A DNA stretch of 64,000 bases. Source: Balamuthia mandrillaris (Eukaryota > Discosea > Longamoebia > Balamuthiidae). Positions 1 to 11,100 of this stretch are shown here, piece by piece. The position numbers and the translations under genes were made by a program. A model generated the notes under the pieces. That model ran no database searches. It saw nothing but the letters and a program-made list of their open reading frames with translations, and had not been told where the DNA came from. The stretch lies in the NCBI GenBank assembly GCA_031835245.1, contig JAVKOQ010000087.1:1-64000 (forward strand). The letters run 5' to 3'. Within the stretch, counting starts at the first letter, position 1, and every line of letters starts with the position of its first letter.

Positions 1-220
1 CTTTGAAGAAAGCATCAATAAAGTTGTTCTCAGGGCGGTAATAAACATCGCCACCAGCTCCAACGAACCCCAGCTCCTTAAACATGACTTCATTCAACAT
101 GATCAACTTCTTCGCCGCATCCTCCATTTTGCTATCTCGCTCGCTCGGCCCTTCTTCCTGCTCCAAGGACGAAACAGAGGAATAAGCACGCAAGTCATGC
201 GTCTGCTGTTCCAGTCGTTC
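1..220 (-). CDS. SirB1/FBXO21-like transglutaminase-fold protein, 5' part
   Basis: Partial gene running off the left edge. On the minus strand the frame is open from 220 to 1, with an ATG at 127. The last 30 residues read LNEVMFKELGFVGAGGDVYY followed by RPENNF. This fits the conserved block of the SirB1/FBXO21 (DUF1323-like transglutaminase fold) family, in which a LNxVLFxExGF stretch precedes a YYxPxNSFLN stretch. The family occurs in bacteria and in the eukaryotic F-box protein FBXO21. The sequence shows only this block; no F-box or C-terminal YccV-like domain is inside the window. The true N-terminus may lie upstream, because the frame is open to a TGA at 221 and a further open frame with a compatible helix lies beyond it. 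Assignment is by motif recognition only. Confidence 0.5.
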
Positions 221-404
221 TCACCCTTTCAGCGATTTCATCCAACTGACGATGAACTCGAGAGCGATCGATGGAACGTTTGTGAGAGCTTGTATCCAAC
301 ACTTCACATCTACCATAAATCTTTCTCCGTTTAGATTAATCTTTGGTGAGGTTGACAATGATGTAGAAGAGGCAGTTGGTGTAGAGGACAAACAGGACAG
401 CAAA

Positions 405-650
405 AAGGTTAGTGAAGAGGTTGCTGAAGAGGGCCATGAAGAGGTTTGCAAAGAGCTTGGCAAAGAGGTCGACGAAGAGGTTGGTGAAGAGGTCATCAAA
501 GAACTTGATGATAAGAGCCATGAAGAAGTCAGCAAGGAGGTTGGCACGAAGGATGGCGAAGAGGTCGGCAAGGAGGTCGGCAAAGAGGTTGGCACGAAGG
601 ATGGCGAAGAGGTCGGCAAGGAGGTCGGCAAGGAGGTCGGCAAGAAGACT
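405..650. repeat. 12-bp based minisatellite
   Basis: Imperfect tandem array with a GAGGTCGGCAAG-like 12-bp unit and longer variants containing ACGAAGGATGGC. Because the unit is a multiple of three, all frames stay open: plus frames read KEVG or ARR-type repeats, and minus frames read PTSL or LFANLF-type repeats. It is not clear that any of these is translated. It sits just upstream of the SirB1-like gene and could be inside one of its introns or in a disordered segment. Confidence 0.8.
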
Positions 651-783
651 ATCTTGCTAGTAGCAAGGAGATCAGCAGATGTGTAAGCAAGGGCTGAAGA
701 GAACAAGGTGTGGAGGTGCCTTGGGTCTGGCGTGCAACCAACTTAGCTCGCTTCTTCTTTGCGTAGTAGCGTTGGTTTCGCTC

Positions 784-954
784 CTGTCGAAGCCGCTTTT
801 TTCGCAGAGCCTTTGCTGCTTCCTTCGATTCTTCTTCTTTTTCTTTCTCACGATTTACTTTTTTTCGAGCTTGATACCGCCGTTGAGCCTCAGCAGCCCT
901 CTTCCGTCGAATTCCCTTCGCCTCTTGCAGGCGCTTTACCTCTGCTTTCTTATC

Positions 955-1001
<47 letters not shown>

Positions 1002-1275
1002 CTTTCGAAGGTAGTACTCTCGGTTGTAGGCTTTGCGGTCTGTAAAGGTTAAGGCAGACAAAAAAAACTTTCAGCCAGCAGCAGGGAAATCCACAGCGTC
1101 TCTGCCTTAAGGGGGCTTCTGGTGTTGAAGCTGATTTTAGCAGAGGAAGAGGGCTGCTGAGGCTCAACGGCGGTATCAAGCTCGAAAAAAAGTAGAACGT
1201 GCGAAAGAAAAAGAAGAAGAATCAATCGAAGAAAGCAGCAGCAGAGGCTCTGCGAAAAAAGCGGACCAGAAGAAG
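784..1275. repeat. Inverted duplication of a coding-like segment
   Basis: The reverse complement of about 784-905 closely matches about 1144-1270. Both arms encode a shared basic/acidic segment beginning RKRAAEAQRRYQARKK: the left arm on the minus strand, continuing into a stretch with YYAKKKRAK, and the right arm on the plus strand, ending with a stop near 1350. The loop of about 240 bp holds a (CT)n tract. The right arm is preceded by a splice-acceptor-like ATTTTAG, so it may be the last exon of a small or broken plus-strand gene. No function recognised. Confidence 0.75.
959..998. repeat. (CT)n microsatellite
   Basis: Pure CT tract of about 20 units lying in the loop of the inverted duplication. 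Unlike most CT tracts of this window it is not inside a gene model I can support. Confidence 0.95.
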
Positions 1276-1583
1276 CGGTTAGCAGCGTACATCACGGACC
1301 CGAGCAGCAACGTTCCCTTTCTTGCGTACCAGCAAAACGAAGAAGCTTAGTGAGCTGGGATGGTGCAGAGACTGAGCAACTCAACTCGGGTTTTTTTGTA
1401 TGCATCTTGATATTATGGGATAATAAGCCCCCTTACATATAATGACGACATGATATTCCACGTCAGCGTCCCCCAAAACGATCTATTGCTGGGGTGGGTG
1501 ATATCTAGGAGGCACAAACAACCCGGGTGTTAAAAAAAAAAGCGCTTGTTGGGTTGCCTGTTTTCCCGCTACTACCCCCATCC

Positions 1584-2729
1584 ATGGAGTCTGGGTCAGG
1601 CCATGAGCTGAAACTCTTGAGTGAAGATAACGAGGAGCTTTTTTCCAGAGATCTGGTCGAAAAGGCTTCCAAACTCTCTGTGCGGAAAGGGAAGCGAAAA
1701 GAAATTCACACAGTTAAAATAAAAGAGGGGCAGGTAGTTGTGTATCCTTCACAAGGAACTCCTTTCAGGCTCAACGCCGCAAGCGCCACCGTGGGAGAGG
1801 TATACACTGCCCTAAAAGAAACCTTTCCTCGGCATATAAGAAACCTTTTTCCCGAGGAAGTTGGTGAGTGTCTTCCCTACACTTGAAAAAATAGTCACCA
1901 ATTATTTTCGACTTACAACATCGTTCTCTCGACGCAATAGGGCAAAAATCAGTCCAGGAACAGCTCCAGAGGGAGAAGGAGCTGCGTTTATTGGCAGAAA
2001 ACGAGCTCCAGAGGGAAAAGGAGCTGCGATTATTGGCAGAAAAAGAGCTCCAGAGTGAGCGGCAACTTAGAAAGCTATCCTCCCTCAGCGCCGCCAGCTA
2101 TGCCTCAGTAGGAGCGCAAGTCTGTCGTGGCCAAGAAGACCCAACTGAAATAATCACCAACTATATTGAACCGGTGGACACTACAACACTCCAATCCCTG
2201 TGGGTGCGTGTCTTTAACGAAATACCCATCCCCGAGGCTGGTGGTGGGGAGCCACAACTTCAACACTTCATGGACCAAATGGTGCGGCTAATTACACACC
2301 AAGGGCCACTAAAAGAGTTCAACAACAGGTACCTAGCAGGTGTCATTTTTCAGATAGCGTTTATACACTACTGACCATTATAATACCAAAACTACAGCTA
2401 CATTCTCCCGTTAAGACCTGACATTTCCTTGGTTTCATCCACTGACAACTGTGTTCAGTGGAACAACCTGGTGATGACAGGCGAGATTGAAACGAATTTG
2501 CAGGAGAAGCTGAACCACGGACTTGGGCAAGCGGTTACCTATGGTTCGCGCGCATTGTTGGCCCAGACAGCTCGGCAATTTATTTTTTGTATTCTGACTT
2601 CTGTAGACGAAATCATGTTCGTCAGGATAACGAGGGAAGAGAAGATGATCGCAAGGACAAACAAAATGCCACTCTTCCCCTTAGTACATTCTTTACCTTT
2701 CTCCTTCATCCTCATTCATATTAACGATT

Positions 2730-2773
<44 letters not shown>

Positions 2774-3784
2774 CTCTTTACACAGGGATCTTCCAGGCCC
2801 ACCTTTCCGACTGAAGGCTTCGAAATACTAGTTCGCCTGCTGCGGTCCAAGCCTGATAAGCACGGTTATCAATTGCCAAGTTTTCCTGAGACGCTTGTGG
2901 TGGGCGAGCATTGTCTTGACCTGAACTCCCTTTTGGGCCTCTCAACGAGCCTAGTCTACAAGGCGACAATGGAAAGCGGAACGGTAGTGGCTGTCAAGTG
3001 CACTCCGCAAGGAAATGGGCAGTTCCAATCCGAACTGCAAGCGTTGCAGAAGCTGAAGGGCATAGAAGGCGTCCCCTCCCTTATAGGGTATGGAGCTTGC
3101 TTGGGCCTAAATTACGATGCGTTGATAATGGCCCCCTGTGGACTCCCTTTACTACAAATGATCCAATCTGGTGACGGGTTCCTTCCTTGTGAACAAGCTT
3201 ATATCTTCGCCGTGCAAGTGTTGGGTGTCCTTGAGGAAGCTCATCAGCGTGGGGTGATGCACGGAGACATTCGTCCTCACAACCTTGTTTTAGCCAACGA
3301 ACGGATGATATTAGTGGACTGGGGACTTGCTCTTCTGAGTGAAGATGTGGCGGAAATTATCGTTCGGGGCTCTGGTCACTTTTCCCCAACCGGACTGCTT
3401 TTGGCGGAAGAGGAGCAACGAGCCTACACCTACACCATGCATGATGACTTGGAAAGCCTGGCTTACACTATTGCCTGGATGATGAACGGCATGCTCCCAT
3501 GGCAGTCTTCTTCATGCACCACCCGAAAAGCCCTGCTAAAGAGCAGAGACTCCTTCCAGTTCCCAAATGCTGTGCAATGCTTCCTTGACGAGATTCGTTC
3601 CCTTCGAGGCGTGAGTTTGACCAGCGAACACTATGATCGCTTGCGTGGGTGTTTCGCAGATGAGAAACAAGAAGAAGCCTGCGAGGCCATTCTCAGTTCT
3701 GGAAGGCGCAAAGGAAAAAAGTGTGGAAGGGTGCGTTGCCATTATCACACTACTAAGCCAACGGCAATCGAGTGTCATGCTTAG
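1584..3784 (+). CDS. FunK1-type protein kinase with C-terminal zinc knuckle
   Basis: Multi-exon gene: exon 1 1584-1863, intron 1864-1940, exon 2 1941 to about 2328, then a block from 2459 with a CT-rich intron around 2660-2786, ending at 3784. About 600 residues. Exon 2 begins with a coiled coil built from tandem 14-residue repeats (ELQREKELRLLAEK type). The block from 2459 fits the FunK1 N-terminal signature (WNNLVMTGEIE, then RQFIFCILTSV). The kinase core shows VVAVKC (ATP lysine), HGDIRPHNLVL in place of HRD, and DWGLA in place of DFG, which is typical of FunK1 and not of classical kinases. The C-terminus has a Cys/His cluster, CEAILSSGRRKGKKCGR then CHYH, resembling short zinc knuckles of large DNA viruses. 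Exon 2 and the 2459 block are not in phase with any canonical donor I can find, so that junction is uncertain. Substrate unknown. Confidence 0.75.
2732..2773 (+). repeat. (CT)n tract in intron of the FunK1-type gene
   Basis: CT repeats just upstream of the TTTACACAG acceptor, acting as an extended polypyrimidine tract. The repeat happens to be open in frame and would read as SLSLS if retained. Confidence 0.9.
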
Positions 3785-3889
3785 CTAGGAACACATTCCA
3801 TTATTCTCTATTCATTGCTCACTTTACCTCTTTTTTTTGTATAAAGCCGTCGTTTTTTCTTTTCTTTTCTTCTATTAAACATACACAAA

Positions 3890-4210
3890 CCCGTTAAAGT
3901 CCACATATGTCCTGCATCTCCACCTGGGAACAAGGCATTCTCCAGGGACTTCCAGGCCACAAAAATGGCACGCAAAGGTCTTGCTGGCCAGATGATTCTG
4001 CTGCTCTTCCCAGATGATCCTCGTGTAGGAGGCCGCAGGTCACATAGGTGTAAGCTTCGTCGCAAATAATGACCTGGCAGGAAGGGCATTCTCTGGCCTT
4101 GTTGATCAAACGCTTTCCGAAGGGCCGGCGCTCGGCTTCGCCATTTTCTCTACTGGTCAAATTTGCGGAAATACGGCCGGATATCTGCCTTCTTTCTCCT
4201 CCATATTAGT
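3890..4210 (-). pseudogene. Fragment of a zinc-binding protein, frame disrupted
   Basis: On the minus strand one frame reads KARECPSCQVIICDEAYTY then VTCG, with Cys pairs like an IBR or other zinc ribbon. A second frame immediately downstream reads KTFACHFCGLEVPGECLVPR, again with zinc-ligand spacing. The two halves are joined only by a frame change near HEDHLG at about 4022-4030. No complete gene model can be built. It lies just downstream of the Nudix gene on the same strand and could be its broken neighbour or a degraded RBR-like gene. Identity is a guess. Confidence 0.35.
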
Positions 4211-4289
4211 TAAACTAAACAAATAAACGGCCGGATATACACTGGGAGGCAAATGTGTTTACCGTTTATACGAGCGTTTATACGGTCCA

Positions 4290-6080
4290 TTACCAAGAAG
4301 AGGATGCACTGTCTACTTCATTCTTGTTTTCTTCGTCAAAGTTTTCTTCTTGTTCTTCTTGTTCTTCTTTTTCTTCGTGGTCTGTTGTTCAAAAAAAAAA
4401 AGTAAGGCTAACATTCGTCTGCACAAAGGACGGATGAAGCCAGAGCTTGAACGCAAGCTAGCAGAGGGAGAGAGAGAAGAGGGAGAGGGAGAGGGAGAGG
4501 GAGAGAGAGAGAGAGAGGAAGAAAGAGAAACGACAAGAAAGAAGTTACCATCTCGCTTTAATGTTCTGCCAGGGGACCCTATCTCTACAACTTTGATCTG
4601 GAGACATTCGATGCGTAACACTCCCGTAAGTTCTATATCTATTCCAGCCTCTTCCTTGGTCTCTCGTATGGCCGCTTCCCCAGTTTCTCACCTTTAAACA
4701 ATGCTGGTCAAGAAATGAAAGGAAAGAGAGAACAAGTTTGAACAAACCAGCATCAACCCTGCCAGCAGCCGGTATTGCAAAACTCTTGCACAAGCAGAAA
4801 ACGTCCATCCGAACAAACCACCAACGCAAATGCATATATCACTATTGGTAAAGAAGAAGGAGAAGAAGGAAGAAGGAAGAAGAAGGAAGAAGAAACAAAA
4901 CAAGACAAGAAGAACAACGAATAAGACGATCAACATAAAAGAACAAACAGGGAGAGGATGTTAGAGGTTTGAATCTGATGGAAGAGGATGAGTTTGGCAA
5001 GGTTTACATGACTCAGTCGTGTCTTCGATATGTGCTCCAGGCGGGGCGTGCTCATTGAACAGATGTACAGGGAATCGGCTCCACTTTCTTCAATGGATGA
5101 TAAAACATCATCAACCCATCGAAAAGGAGAGAGGAGAGAGGAGAGAGGAAAGAGGAGAGAGAGAGAGCAGAGAAAAAACATAGAACAGAGAACAGTACTT
5201 CTTTTTGTTCCCCTCGTTGGTGCAGAGAGGGCAGATGGTTGGGGTGTTGGGTTCACATGGTAAAGAGGGTGATGCGCGTACAATTGAAAGGCCGTGAGGT
5301 TTTCCAAGCCACACGTTGGGCACTGATACACCGTCTCGTTGCTGTTTCGTTTCCTCCATCATCAGATGAGATCAAAAGGAGGAGGAGGAGGAGGAGGAGA
5401 AAGAGAAGGAGAACGTACTTGTTGTTGGTGCCTTGGGCGGCGATGACCGTGAGAGTGGAAAGCAGGTCCGAGGTGGAGGCTGTCACCATGTTGGCTCCCT
5501 TGTCAAAGCAGGCCAACCGCGTGTGCGCAGAGTTGGCCGCCGTCCAGCTGTGCACCGCTATGAAGGTGCGTTCGTCCGCCTGCCTGACCGCTTCCACCAA
5601 CGGCAAGCCTTTTCATTTGAACACAAAGTGAGCGATGCTGCAAAGCGGACAATAAGAGAAGAAGGACAAAGGAGAAGGAGAAGGAGAAGCAAAGAGAATA
5701 GGTTCAAACGTACGCATTCGATCCATTAGAGTGACCGCCAAGTTTGGTCACCACCAGAGTAATACGGCAAAGCATCAGCAGATGTTCCCACCTCCCCCTC
5801 CTTCATCGTCTTTGTCTTCTTCTTGTTCTTCTTCTTGTCCTTCTTTTGGCTGCTCTTCTTCTCCTTCTCCTTCTCGTGCAACTTCTTCAAGGCGGTGGCC
5901 AGGTCGGCCGCATGCTCCACCTCAACTACCCAAGCCCTCCATCGCCACCAACAGTGAGGAGGCCTCCCCCGTCAGCTCGTTGGACCGCCCGCCCGCAAGG
6001 AACAACAGCCGCGGCGGCCTTCTCCCTCTCAGCGCGGCTTGCGGTTGTTGGAGAGCTCCTTCCTCCACGTCTCCTTCCAT
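4290..6080 (-). CDS. Composite receiver-like / zinc-finger / Nudix hydrolase gene with frame breaks
   Basis: Minus-strand gene from ATG 6080 to a TAA at 4292-4290. Order of modules: a receiver-like fold spread over the first exons (PRLLFLAGGRSNEL, VVEVEHAADLATAL, ITLVVTKLGGHSNG, TFIAVHSWTAANS, FDKGANMVTA); a Lys-rich insert; a zinc finger YQCPTCGLENLTAFQLYAHH, with a second CPLC pair about 25 residues on; then a Nudix domain (GRFLLVQEF, PAAGRVDAG, GEAAIRETKEEAGIDI, matching the Nudix box REUXEEXGU) and an acidic tail. Nudix enzymes cleave nucleoside diphosphate-linked substrates; the metal-binding Glu cluster is present. The frame changes at about 5927-5933, 5791-5800, 5601-5612, 5238-5252 and 4770-4785, so either the locus is a young pseudogene or the assembly has indels. 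Exons are approximate: 6080-5712, 5614-5418, 5338-5200, 5115-4955, 4830-4745, 4690-4550, then two small ones. Confidence 0.6.
4460..4523 (-). repeat. GA/CT-rich tract in a Nudix-gene intron
   Basis: GA repeats on the plus strand, hence CT on the coding strand, ending at a CTGCTAG acceptor. Confidence 0.85.
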
Positions 6081-7029
6081 GCTTGTTGTTTTTATTTTTT
6101 TTGTGATTTTTTTGATTAAAGAAATTTAAATCAAAATGATAAAAAATTAAATATTTTTTAATTTGCTTTTTTTCTGTGAAACCAAAAAATAAATTTAAAA
6201 AAGAAGGAAAAGTTTACTTGCATTTGTTTGTGTTTTTATGTATGTATGTAAGTTTCAGCAAAAACTCACTAAAACAACAAATAAAATAGGTTTTTAGATT
6301 AGGGGTGTTTTTGTTTTTGTCTCTTCTTCATTTTTGTTTTTTGAAGGGTTATTGTTATGGTTACTATTGTGGTGGTCCGTTTGCTGCTCTCTCCTCTGCG
6401 TCATCCTCCTTTCCTTCTGCTTGACCCTGTTCTTCTTCTTGTTTTTTGTCATTTTCATCCCTATTGTTTTATTTGTTGTTATTGTTGTTGTTGTTTGTGC
6501 CAAGCCAAAAGGTAAAACCTTTTAACCCAGGAAGAACTTGAAGGCAACTGGAAAAGAAATAAAAAAGTTGTGTGATAAGGCTGGTGAGGGAACAACCCAA
6601 TGGATACCAACTCGTTGTGTATAAGGAAAAGACCTTTAATATAATGAAAGAAATAAATATATATACAAGGAGAGATAGGGATAGGTATTATGGAAGAGTG
6701 GTATAACAGTTTATTGTAGGAGCCCAAGGCCTTGCGATCCTTGGTGAGGGGTTAGAGTGCCCTGCTCACCTTTGCTCCTTCTTTTTTTTCCCTAACCAAA
6801 GACAATAAGTTTGTCCTTGAAAATAAGTTTGCTTTTACAAGAACCACTCTCATTGGTCCATGTCCAATCAAGACGGAAGGAAAAAAGATCACACACAAGT
6901 GATTTTGGTGCAAATGCATGCAAGCATGCAGTTGTTAACTTAATAATAAAAGGAAAAAGAAAAAATGAAATGAGAGAAAAAATAAGAAAGAAAAAGAGAA
7001 AAGGGAAAGGAACCAGTATCAGACCCAAC

Positions 7030-7155
7030 AAAGGAGTAGAACAGAGGAGTGGCCCAGCAGAGGAGTGTAGGAGCAGCCCAGTGGAGGAATAGAAGAGTGG
7101 AGGAGTGGCCCAGCAGAGGAGTATAGGAGTGGCCCAACAAAAGAGCAGAAGAGTT
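7030..7155. repeat. Imperfect tandem repeat
   Basis: Four to five copies of a 26-30 bp unit around AGGAGTGGCCCAGCAGAGGA with drift. On the minus strand the array reads as LLGHSSTPLL-like peptides in an open frame. Confidence 0.75.
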
Positions 7156-7329
7156 ATCCATAAGTGATTCTTCAAAGATGATGTATATCACTATTTCTTG
7201 CAGAAATACAAACAAAATGAAACAATATGAAACAAAAAGAAACAAAAGTAAGTATCACAAAAAAAAAAAAACAAAACAAAAACAAAAAAAACAAAACAAA
7301 AAAGCAGCAAACCAACAAAAACCAAATAA

Positions 7330-7683
7330 TGACCTAAAGGTATAGCTTTCTGGCCACTGAAGCACATCATGACAATTATAAACACAGTACTTCAATCTAA
7401 GCTGTGTTTTCCCTGTGTTTGTCAAATACTTGACCATAATATCAAGGGCCATCACTAAATAAGAGCCATGTTTGAACTCTCTCTTTGTGTGATGGCCAAA
7501 CACATCAAAGATCTCTTGCTCTGTACAAAGGGTATGTTCTTCTGAAGTCCCAAAAAAGCAGTATGGAAGATAGAGTGAAGAGGAGCAGCAGTTATCACAG
7601 GAAGCTTTTATGGCTTGCATTGAATAGCTCATTTGATTACTGGGCCAAGTGCAGAAAAATCTCTGTCTACTACAGTTTCCCAA
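7330..7683 (-). CDS. Uncharacterised Cys-rich open reading frame
   Basis: An open minus-strand frame of about 115 residues with several Cys (SCDNCCSSS, YLPYCFF, YCVYNCHDV) and a non-repetitive composition, which makes it look more coding than most frames nearby. It ends at a plausible donor (TACACCTTTAG then GT) near 7340. Its first in-frame ATG was not found, so an upstream exon or a pseudogene is possible. No family recognised. Confidence 0.25.
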
Positions 7684-7892
7684 GGAATCACCAGTAGTTG
7701 TGCTCTTATCCTCTCCTCTTCATTCTTGCAAAAGTAATCTATGGTTCTTGCTCTCTAACTACCCAAAACAAATAAACAAAAACAAAAAAGTTAAACAAAT
7801 CAAATCCCAAAAAAGGTGTTGCTCAAAGCAACAGCTTGGCATGAAATTGAAATTCATTATTACTAGAAATTTCCTACCATTTATGGCAAAAA

Positions 7893-7900
7893 TGTCGACA
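7893..7900. promoter_or_regulatory. TGTCGACA palindrome upstream of the myotubularin gene
   Basis: Perfect 8-bp palindrome 225 bp before the ATG at 8125. One of six such sites in the window, all non-coding and most about 170-230 bp before a start codon. Confidence 0.35.
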
Positions 7901-8124
7901 ATTTATTTCTCTGATGGAGTATTTGGGTTTTGAAATCCTATTGAACGATTCTCTTTAGATTGATGATTGGTTCAAACAATTTTTAACTCAATTGCTGCTG
8001 CCAGCTGGAATCGAACGCGTGACTCCAATATTATTGATAATATTGCCGATAATTACGCATAATTGAGAAAAAATAGGAAAAGAAAAGGAAAAGAAAAAAA
8101 AGAAAGAAAAGAAGTTGACCGGTA

Positions 8125-11100
8125 ATGATCCCCTCTGCGGCAGCTGCCGGCACGACGGCCACCCCGCCCTCCTCCTCCTCCTCCTCCTCCACCTCCAACC
8201 TGGAGGGATGGCTGCACAAGAAGGGAGAGAAAGGGGCCGTCAAGGCCTGGCGCTTGCGCTGGTTCATCAAGAAAGGCAACAAGCTCTTCTACTACAAGAC
8301 CAAGGCCCCCGACGAGGAGCCCAAGGGCTTCATCGACCTGCTGCAGGCCACGAAAGTGCAGCCCTTGTTCATCAAGTCACGCGTACGTCTTTTTTATTTA
8401 TTTTTTGTTTTGAAAAACAAACAAAACTGACCAACAACAACAAAATAAAAGAACGGTTACGGCTTCCGTTTGACTGTCGCTCAACGAGATTACTTTCTTT
8501 GTGCTGCCGTTCGTCGTTTAACTTCTTCTTCTTCTTTTTTTTTTGTTGTTCCGTTCCCTTCTCACCAAAAAAACAAAAAAAAAAACAGACGTACGAGGAG
8601 CGTCAATGGTGGATCGACCAGCTGACCAGCCATATCGTGGAGTTTAGGCAAGGCCTCCTGAGCAGAAACCGTGGCAGCACGGCCGCTATTACCGGTACAT
8701 GGCCTCCCCTCCTCTCTCTTTTTTTCCCCTCCCTTGGGCCTTCTCCGTCTTCTCGATCGTTTTTTTTTTTTGTTGTTGTCCTTTCGATCCTCTGCTCTCT
8801 CTTTCTCGTTCTCTTCTCTGTGTTGTTCTCGTTCTCTCCTCTCCTCCACTCTCCCCTGCTTCTCTTCGCGTTAACAACCGCACGAACAGGAGGAGCATTG
8901 TTGAGCCCACGAAGCAATGGCACCATTGAAGCATCCAAACAGCACGCCGAAGATACGAAACCACCTCACGTGCCGCCTGAGGTCTTGCTCTCCTTCGATG
9001 AGGAAATCTACATCGATGAAGACTACAGCCCCAACAACGAACAACAACCAACCCATTTACCTCCGCAACGTCTCGACACAAACACAAATTTGAGCAACAA
9101 CAACAACAACAACAATACCAGAACACTAAAGAAAACATATTCTTTGGAGGCATCGGCGTTGCAGCGTCACAAGCAGATCAACAACGACCGGCCCAGCCCT
9201 TCTCCTCGTCTTGCCGTCGACACGAACTCGATGGACGTTAGAGCCGCCTCCTCGTCTAAAGACGAAGAAGAGGGAAGAAAGCGAAGTCGTTTTCATGGAA
9301 CGATGATGGAGTTGAGGCCACGCGAGCTGATGGAAGGAGAAACGATATTGCACACGCAGCACCGGGTCGTATTTTATCGCTCCTCTGCGATGCGGTTCCA
9401 AGGAAGCCTGTTTCTTTCCAACTTTCAACTCATTTTTGTTCCGGATCCTTTGTTCTTGGTATTTTTTTTAACTCTTCCTTATATCATGGTCGTTTCTTTT
9501 CTTATTGTTGTTTCTTTCTTTTGCTTTATTACCCCAAACCAGCCAGAAGATACCTTCTACGAAGAAGTTAAAGTACCAATGGCAACCATAGCTCGAGTGG
9601 AAATACTCTCTTCCGATTCGAACGGCGGTCAAGAGGGAGGCACATACTATGGTAGACTCTTTCGCTTTCCTTTGGGGCAGGGCAAGAACAAGAAGCACGC
9701 AAAGAACGTGTCTGCAGTCAACACCAACAATGAGTCGCAACAAGTCGAATTCTTGGAAGTCATTTCCAAAGATATTCGGGTCCTGCGGTTCTCTTTCTTC
9801 CCTAAAACAGACGCACGAAAACAAGTATGTATTCTTCCTTCTTCCTTCTTCTTTCCTCCATCTTCCTTCTTCCTCCTATTTTCTCTTCTGTGTCTTCTAT
9901 CTGCTTCCTTTTTCTTTACGGCTGTATTTTCAGTATTTCTTTTCAGGTTTCGTTCGTTTACCAGTTTTTCTTCTCTGTAGTTTATGGACGCAATAAGCAT
10001 TCACTCACCAGCTTCCATCAACGGAATGTTCGCATTTGCTTACAACCCTCCCGAGAATGAACATTCATCACCATTTTCTTCACAGAATAACATAAGCAAC
10101 GATCGCTCTTTATCTGATCCGGCAAACGTAGGTGGAAAACCGGCTTTTACCTCCAAAGAAGCTCCTGCAGCCCTTCCTTCTCCTTCATTATCTTCCGGAT
10201 CTTCATCTTCATCATCTTCTTCTGCTTCATCTCGTAAACCACTACCACCACCTCCTCGTCCTCCTCGTCAAAACAACAACAACAATAGCAACAAGAATGA
10301 TCCTACTACTAGCATCTTTCCTAAACGTGCCCCTTCTCCTCCTCCTACTTTTTCTTCTTCAAAATCTCGTCCCTTACCTCCTCCTCTTCCTGCCAAACCT
10401 CCCCTTTCTTCGGCTTCGACTTCTGCTTCTTCATTTGTCCCAACTCACTTCAAGTCTCCTCTTCCGCCCTCTTCACTTGACAACAATAAACAACAAACAA
10501 CAAACAACGAAGAACAACGAGATGATGATGATGGATGGAAAGTTTATGATGCAGTTGCGGAGTATGATCGTTTGGGTTTACCAAACGATCATTGGGTGCT
10601 TCTCTCTGATGTGAACAGCACGTTTGGGCTCTGCCCCACGTACCCGCAGGTGCTTTGCCTGCCGAAACGTTTTCCTCCCGAGCTGTTACCCAGCGTGAAG
10701 GAGTTTAGGACCAAAGGCAGGATTCCTGTTTGTTGTTGGAAGCACCCCACTAGCAATGCTGTTATTACAAGGTTTTTTATCTGCGTCTCCTCTCCCTTCT
10801 TTTCTCTTTTTTATTTTGTTGTTCATAAATCCTCTTGTTGGTTTTCTTCTTCCTCATTATCAAAAACAGATGCAGCCAGCCTCGAGTGGGCCTCTCTCGT
10901 CAACGAGGCCACGCCGACGAGCTTCTCATTGCCAACATCCTTCGCGCCAATCCTACCTCCGAGACGCTGTACCTGATGGACGCTCGGCCGAAAGCCAACG
11001 CCATGGCTAATCAAATGGCTAAAGGAGCGGGCTACGAGAGAGAAGACGTATACAAGGACACCAAATTCAAGTTCCTCAACATCGACAACATTCACGTCAT

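Larger units (their letters stand above)
6081..8110. other. AT-rich island between the Nudix and myotubularin genes
   Basis: About 2 kb with visibly lower GC than the flanking genes. It holds A/T homopolymer stretches (6120-6250, 7200-7320), a tandem repeat (7030-7155) and one Cys-rich open frame (7255-7683). No recognisable protein family, tRNA or transposon terminus was found. The last 200 bp before 8125 probably contain the myotubularin promoter. Confidence 0.5.

Noticed and set aside
252-686. Open plus-strand frame of KEVG-type repeats
   Set aside because: All frames of the 12-bp minisatellite are open; composition reflects the repeat, and no domain or splice context supports translation.
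959-998. SLSLSL-type proteins read through the CT tracts
   Set aside because: Such frames recur at every CT tract and lie in introns with good GT-AG borders.
7990-8025. tRNA-like B-box match on the minus strand (GCGTTCGATTCC)
   Set aside because: The T-arm flanks do not pair and no A box or acceptor stem is found at the proper distance.
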